NCBI GenBank assembly: GCA_016712105.1
Contig: JADJRU010000012.1
Coordinates: 1 to 64,000, forward strand
Source: Ahniella sp.
GTDB lineage: Bacteria; Pseudomonadota; Gammaproteobacteria; Xanthomonadales; Ahniellaceae
DNA: 64,000 bases
Reading direction: 5' to 3'
Shown: piece after piece, positions 62,861 through 64,000 of the stretch
Layout: every line of letters begins with the position of its first letter
How positions within the stretch are numbered: position 1 is the stretch's first letter
Notes under the pieces: model-generated
Database searches by the model: none
Told to the model about the DNA's origin: nothing
Seen by the model: the letters and a program-made list of their open reading frames with translations, nothing else
Translations under genes and position numbers: made by a program

Positions 62861-63922
62861 ATGGACGCTCGATTCTTGTTCCTGCTGGTTCTCACGCTGC
62901 TTGTGCCGTCGGTTGCGTCTGCACAGGTCGTCGCGATTTATGAAGCCGACGCGCCGATCCTCAGCGAAGACGCCCGCGACCGTGATCAAGCGGTTCGTAC
63001 GGCGTTCCGGCGTGTGCTCGTCAAGGCCTCCGGCGACACCACCGTGGCGAGCGCCCCGGAACTGGAAGCGCTGATGTCCGGGGTCGAGGCATTCGTGACG
63101 GGCGAGGAGTCCCGGCAGGTGGTGGCGACGAATGCGGTGGGCGTGCCGGAAACGCGTCTCGTGCGCCGAGTCCGGTTCGATGGCGAAGCGATCCGCAAGG
63201 TCCTGGCCGATCTGGGCCGCCCTGTATGGCCGGAGCAACGTGCGCCGATGATGGTCTGGCTGGTCGTCGATGACGGTACGCGCAAACAGATTGCGTCCTC
63301 GACGCAGGTGCAGGCACTGGATGCCTTGACGGTTCGGGCCGACGAGCGCGGGCTCACCGTGCAGTTGCCCAACATGGATAACGTCGACCAGGGCCGGGTC
63401 GATGCAGTGACCTTGTGGGATGCGCCCTTGAAGGCGGTGGTGGGTGCCAGTGGCCGATACGGCATCAGCACCAGCTTGTTGATCCGGCTCCGCCGGGCCG
63501 GCACGGAATGGTCGGCCAAATACGCACTGATCCAGGGCGGCCAATTCGAGGAGTGGAGCGCGGTCGACAGCAGTTCCGGACCGCTCCTGAGTCTGGGCAT
63601 CGACGGCGCTGCCGACCGTCTGGCCCGCCGGTTCGCGTTCGACGATTCCGAGCCGGCGATCGGCACCATCAGTGTGTGGCTGACCCAGGTCAAGGATGGC
63701 GCCGACTATGCCCGTGCGCTCGGTTACCTGCGTCGGCTGGACGTGGTGAAACACATTGATGTGATCGGCGCCGAAGGGGATCGCGCTTGGCTCAGCCTCA
63801 ATGTCCAGGCCGGCCCGAAGCGGTTCAAGCAACTGCTCAAGTTCGACCAGCGCATGAACTTGCTGGAGCTTCCAGTAGCCACCGGCCAACCGCCCGCGTA
63901 CGCGCTGGAACTCCTGCCCTGA
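62861..63922 (+). CDS. Exported DUF2066 protein
   Basis: 353 residues with a signal peptide (FLFLLVLTLLVPSVASA). VVAIYEADAPILSEDARDRD and AFRRVLVKASGDTTVASAPE are typical of DUF2066, a periplasmic family of unknown function in gammaproteobacteria. Its usual neighbour, a CDP-alcohol phosphatidyltransferase, follows 11 bases later. ATG 62861 is selected by the signal peptide. Confidence 0.9.
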   Translation: MDARFLFLLVLTLLVPSVASAQVVAIYEADAPILSEDARDRDQAVRTAFRRVLVKASGDTTVASAPELEALMSGVEAFVTGEESRQVVATNAVGVPETRLVRRVRFDGEAIRKVLADLGRPVWPEQRAPMMVWLVVDDGTRKQIASSTQVQALDALTVRADERGLTVQLPNMDNVDQGRVDAVTLWDAPLKAVVGASGRYGISTSLLIRLRRAGTEWSAKYALIQGGQFEEWSAVDSSSGPLLSLGIDGAADRLARRFAFDDSEPAIGTISVWLTQVKDGADYARALGYLRRLDVVKHIDVIGAEGDRAWLSLNVQAGPKRFKQLLKFDQRMNLLELPVATGQPPAYALELLP

Positions 63923-63933
63923 CCGGAATTCGC

Positions 63934-64000
63934 ATGAGGCATCTCCCGAACCTGCTGAGTGGGCTGCGACTTCTGTGCACGGTGCCCTTGGCGCTGTGGA
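63934..64000 (+). CDS. CDP-alcohol phosphatidyltransferase (partial, cut by window end)
   Basis: The first 22 codons (MRHLPNLLSGLRLLCTVPLA, ending LW) match the N-terminus of PgsA-like CDP-alcohol phosphatidyltransferases, and the position after DUF2066 agrees. The CDP-binding motif lies beyond the window. Confidence 0.7.
   Translation, partial: MRHLPNLLSGLRLLCTVPLALW

Noticed and set aside
1..64000. tRNA, rRNA, insertion sequences, prophage or integration sites
   Set aside because: I looked for cloverleaf ends, rRNA core strings, transposase or integrase motifs and flanking repeats and found none convincing.

Overview
The window is about 64 kb of GC-rich chromosomal DNA with dense, mostly operonic coding. 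It looks like a gammaproteobacterium, most probably of the Lysobacterales (Xanthomonadales). The main reason is a type II secretion (T2SS) operon in the Xanthomonas xps order E-F-G-H-I-J-K-L-M-N-D. Supporting neighbours are DUF1631/PilZ, lptM-dapF-DUF484, purM-purN and a DUF2066 gene next to a CDP-alcohol phosphatidyltransferase. I saw no tRNA, rRNA, insertion sequence, phage or CRISPR. Genus-level assignment is not possible from the sequence alone.

Layout. 1-14.6 kb (minus): purL, a multi-pass membrane protein of unclear function, then eleven T2SS genes ending in the secretin gspD, which runs off the left edge. 14.8-20.7 kb (plus): gpmI, an EnvC-like factor, gspA, gspB and a rhomboid protease. 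20.7-27.4 kb: a hotdog thioesterase, DUF1631 plus PilZ, darP/pmbA, a nucleoside deaminase and a hicBA module. 27.7-33.4 kb: a DUF4344 metallopeptidase, rpsU, yqeY, a type II NADH dehydrogenase, DUF2541, sufT and pyrB-pyrR. 33.5-38.0 kb (plus): four overlapping genes, an orphan GspF paralogue, ftsE, ftsX and an ORF joining two receiver domains to uracil-DNA glycosylase. 38.1-44.5 kb: a TPR protein, an H1-like Lys/Ala protein, an oligopeptidase and lptM-dapF-DUF484-phosphatase. 44.6-47.6 kb: two tandem, paralogous, extremely acidic exported proteins. 47.7-64 kb: two uncharacterised exported proteins, a GNAT, a fused DAK2-DegV fatty-acid kinase coupled to plsY, a nucleoside hydrolase, a GlcD-like oxidase, yraN-lpoA, rsmI, an acyl-CoA ligase, a beta-helix protein, purM-purN, DUF2066 and the start of a CDP-alcohol phosphatidyltransferase.

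Functional links. The xps operon and gspAB together give nearly all of a T2SS; the prepilin peptidase is not in the window. The DAK2-DegV protein and PlsY form a two-step route from free fatty acid through acyl-phosphate to lysophosphatidic acid. The ftsEX operon joins a pilin-platform-like protein, the divisome ABC module and signalling/DNA-repair domains. The most unusual content is the pair of acidic Tyr/Glu/Asp-rich secreted proteins.

Quality warning. At least six genes (gspJ, gspA, the rhomboid gene, the oligopeptidase, the second acidic protein and the beta-helix protein) carry small frameshifts. Nearly all are apparent single-base losses and several fall in short homopolymers. Sequencing error is a serious alternative to true pseudogenes, and the receiver-Ung fusion could have the same cause.
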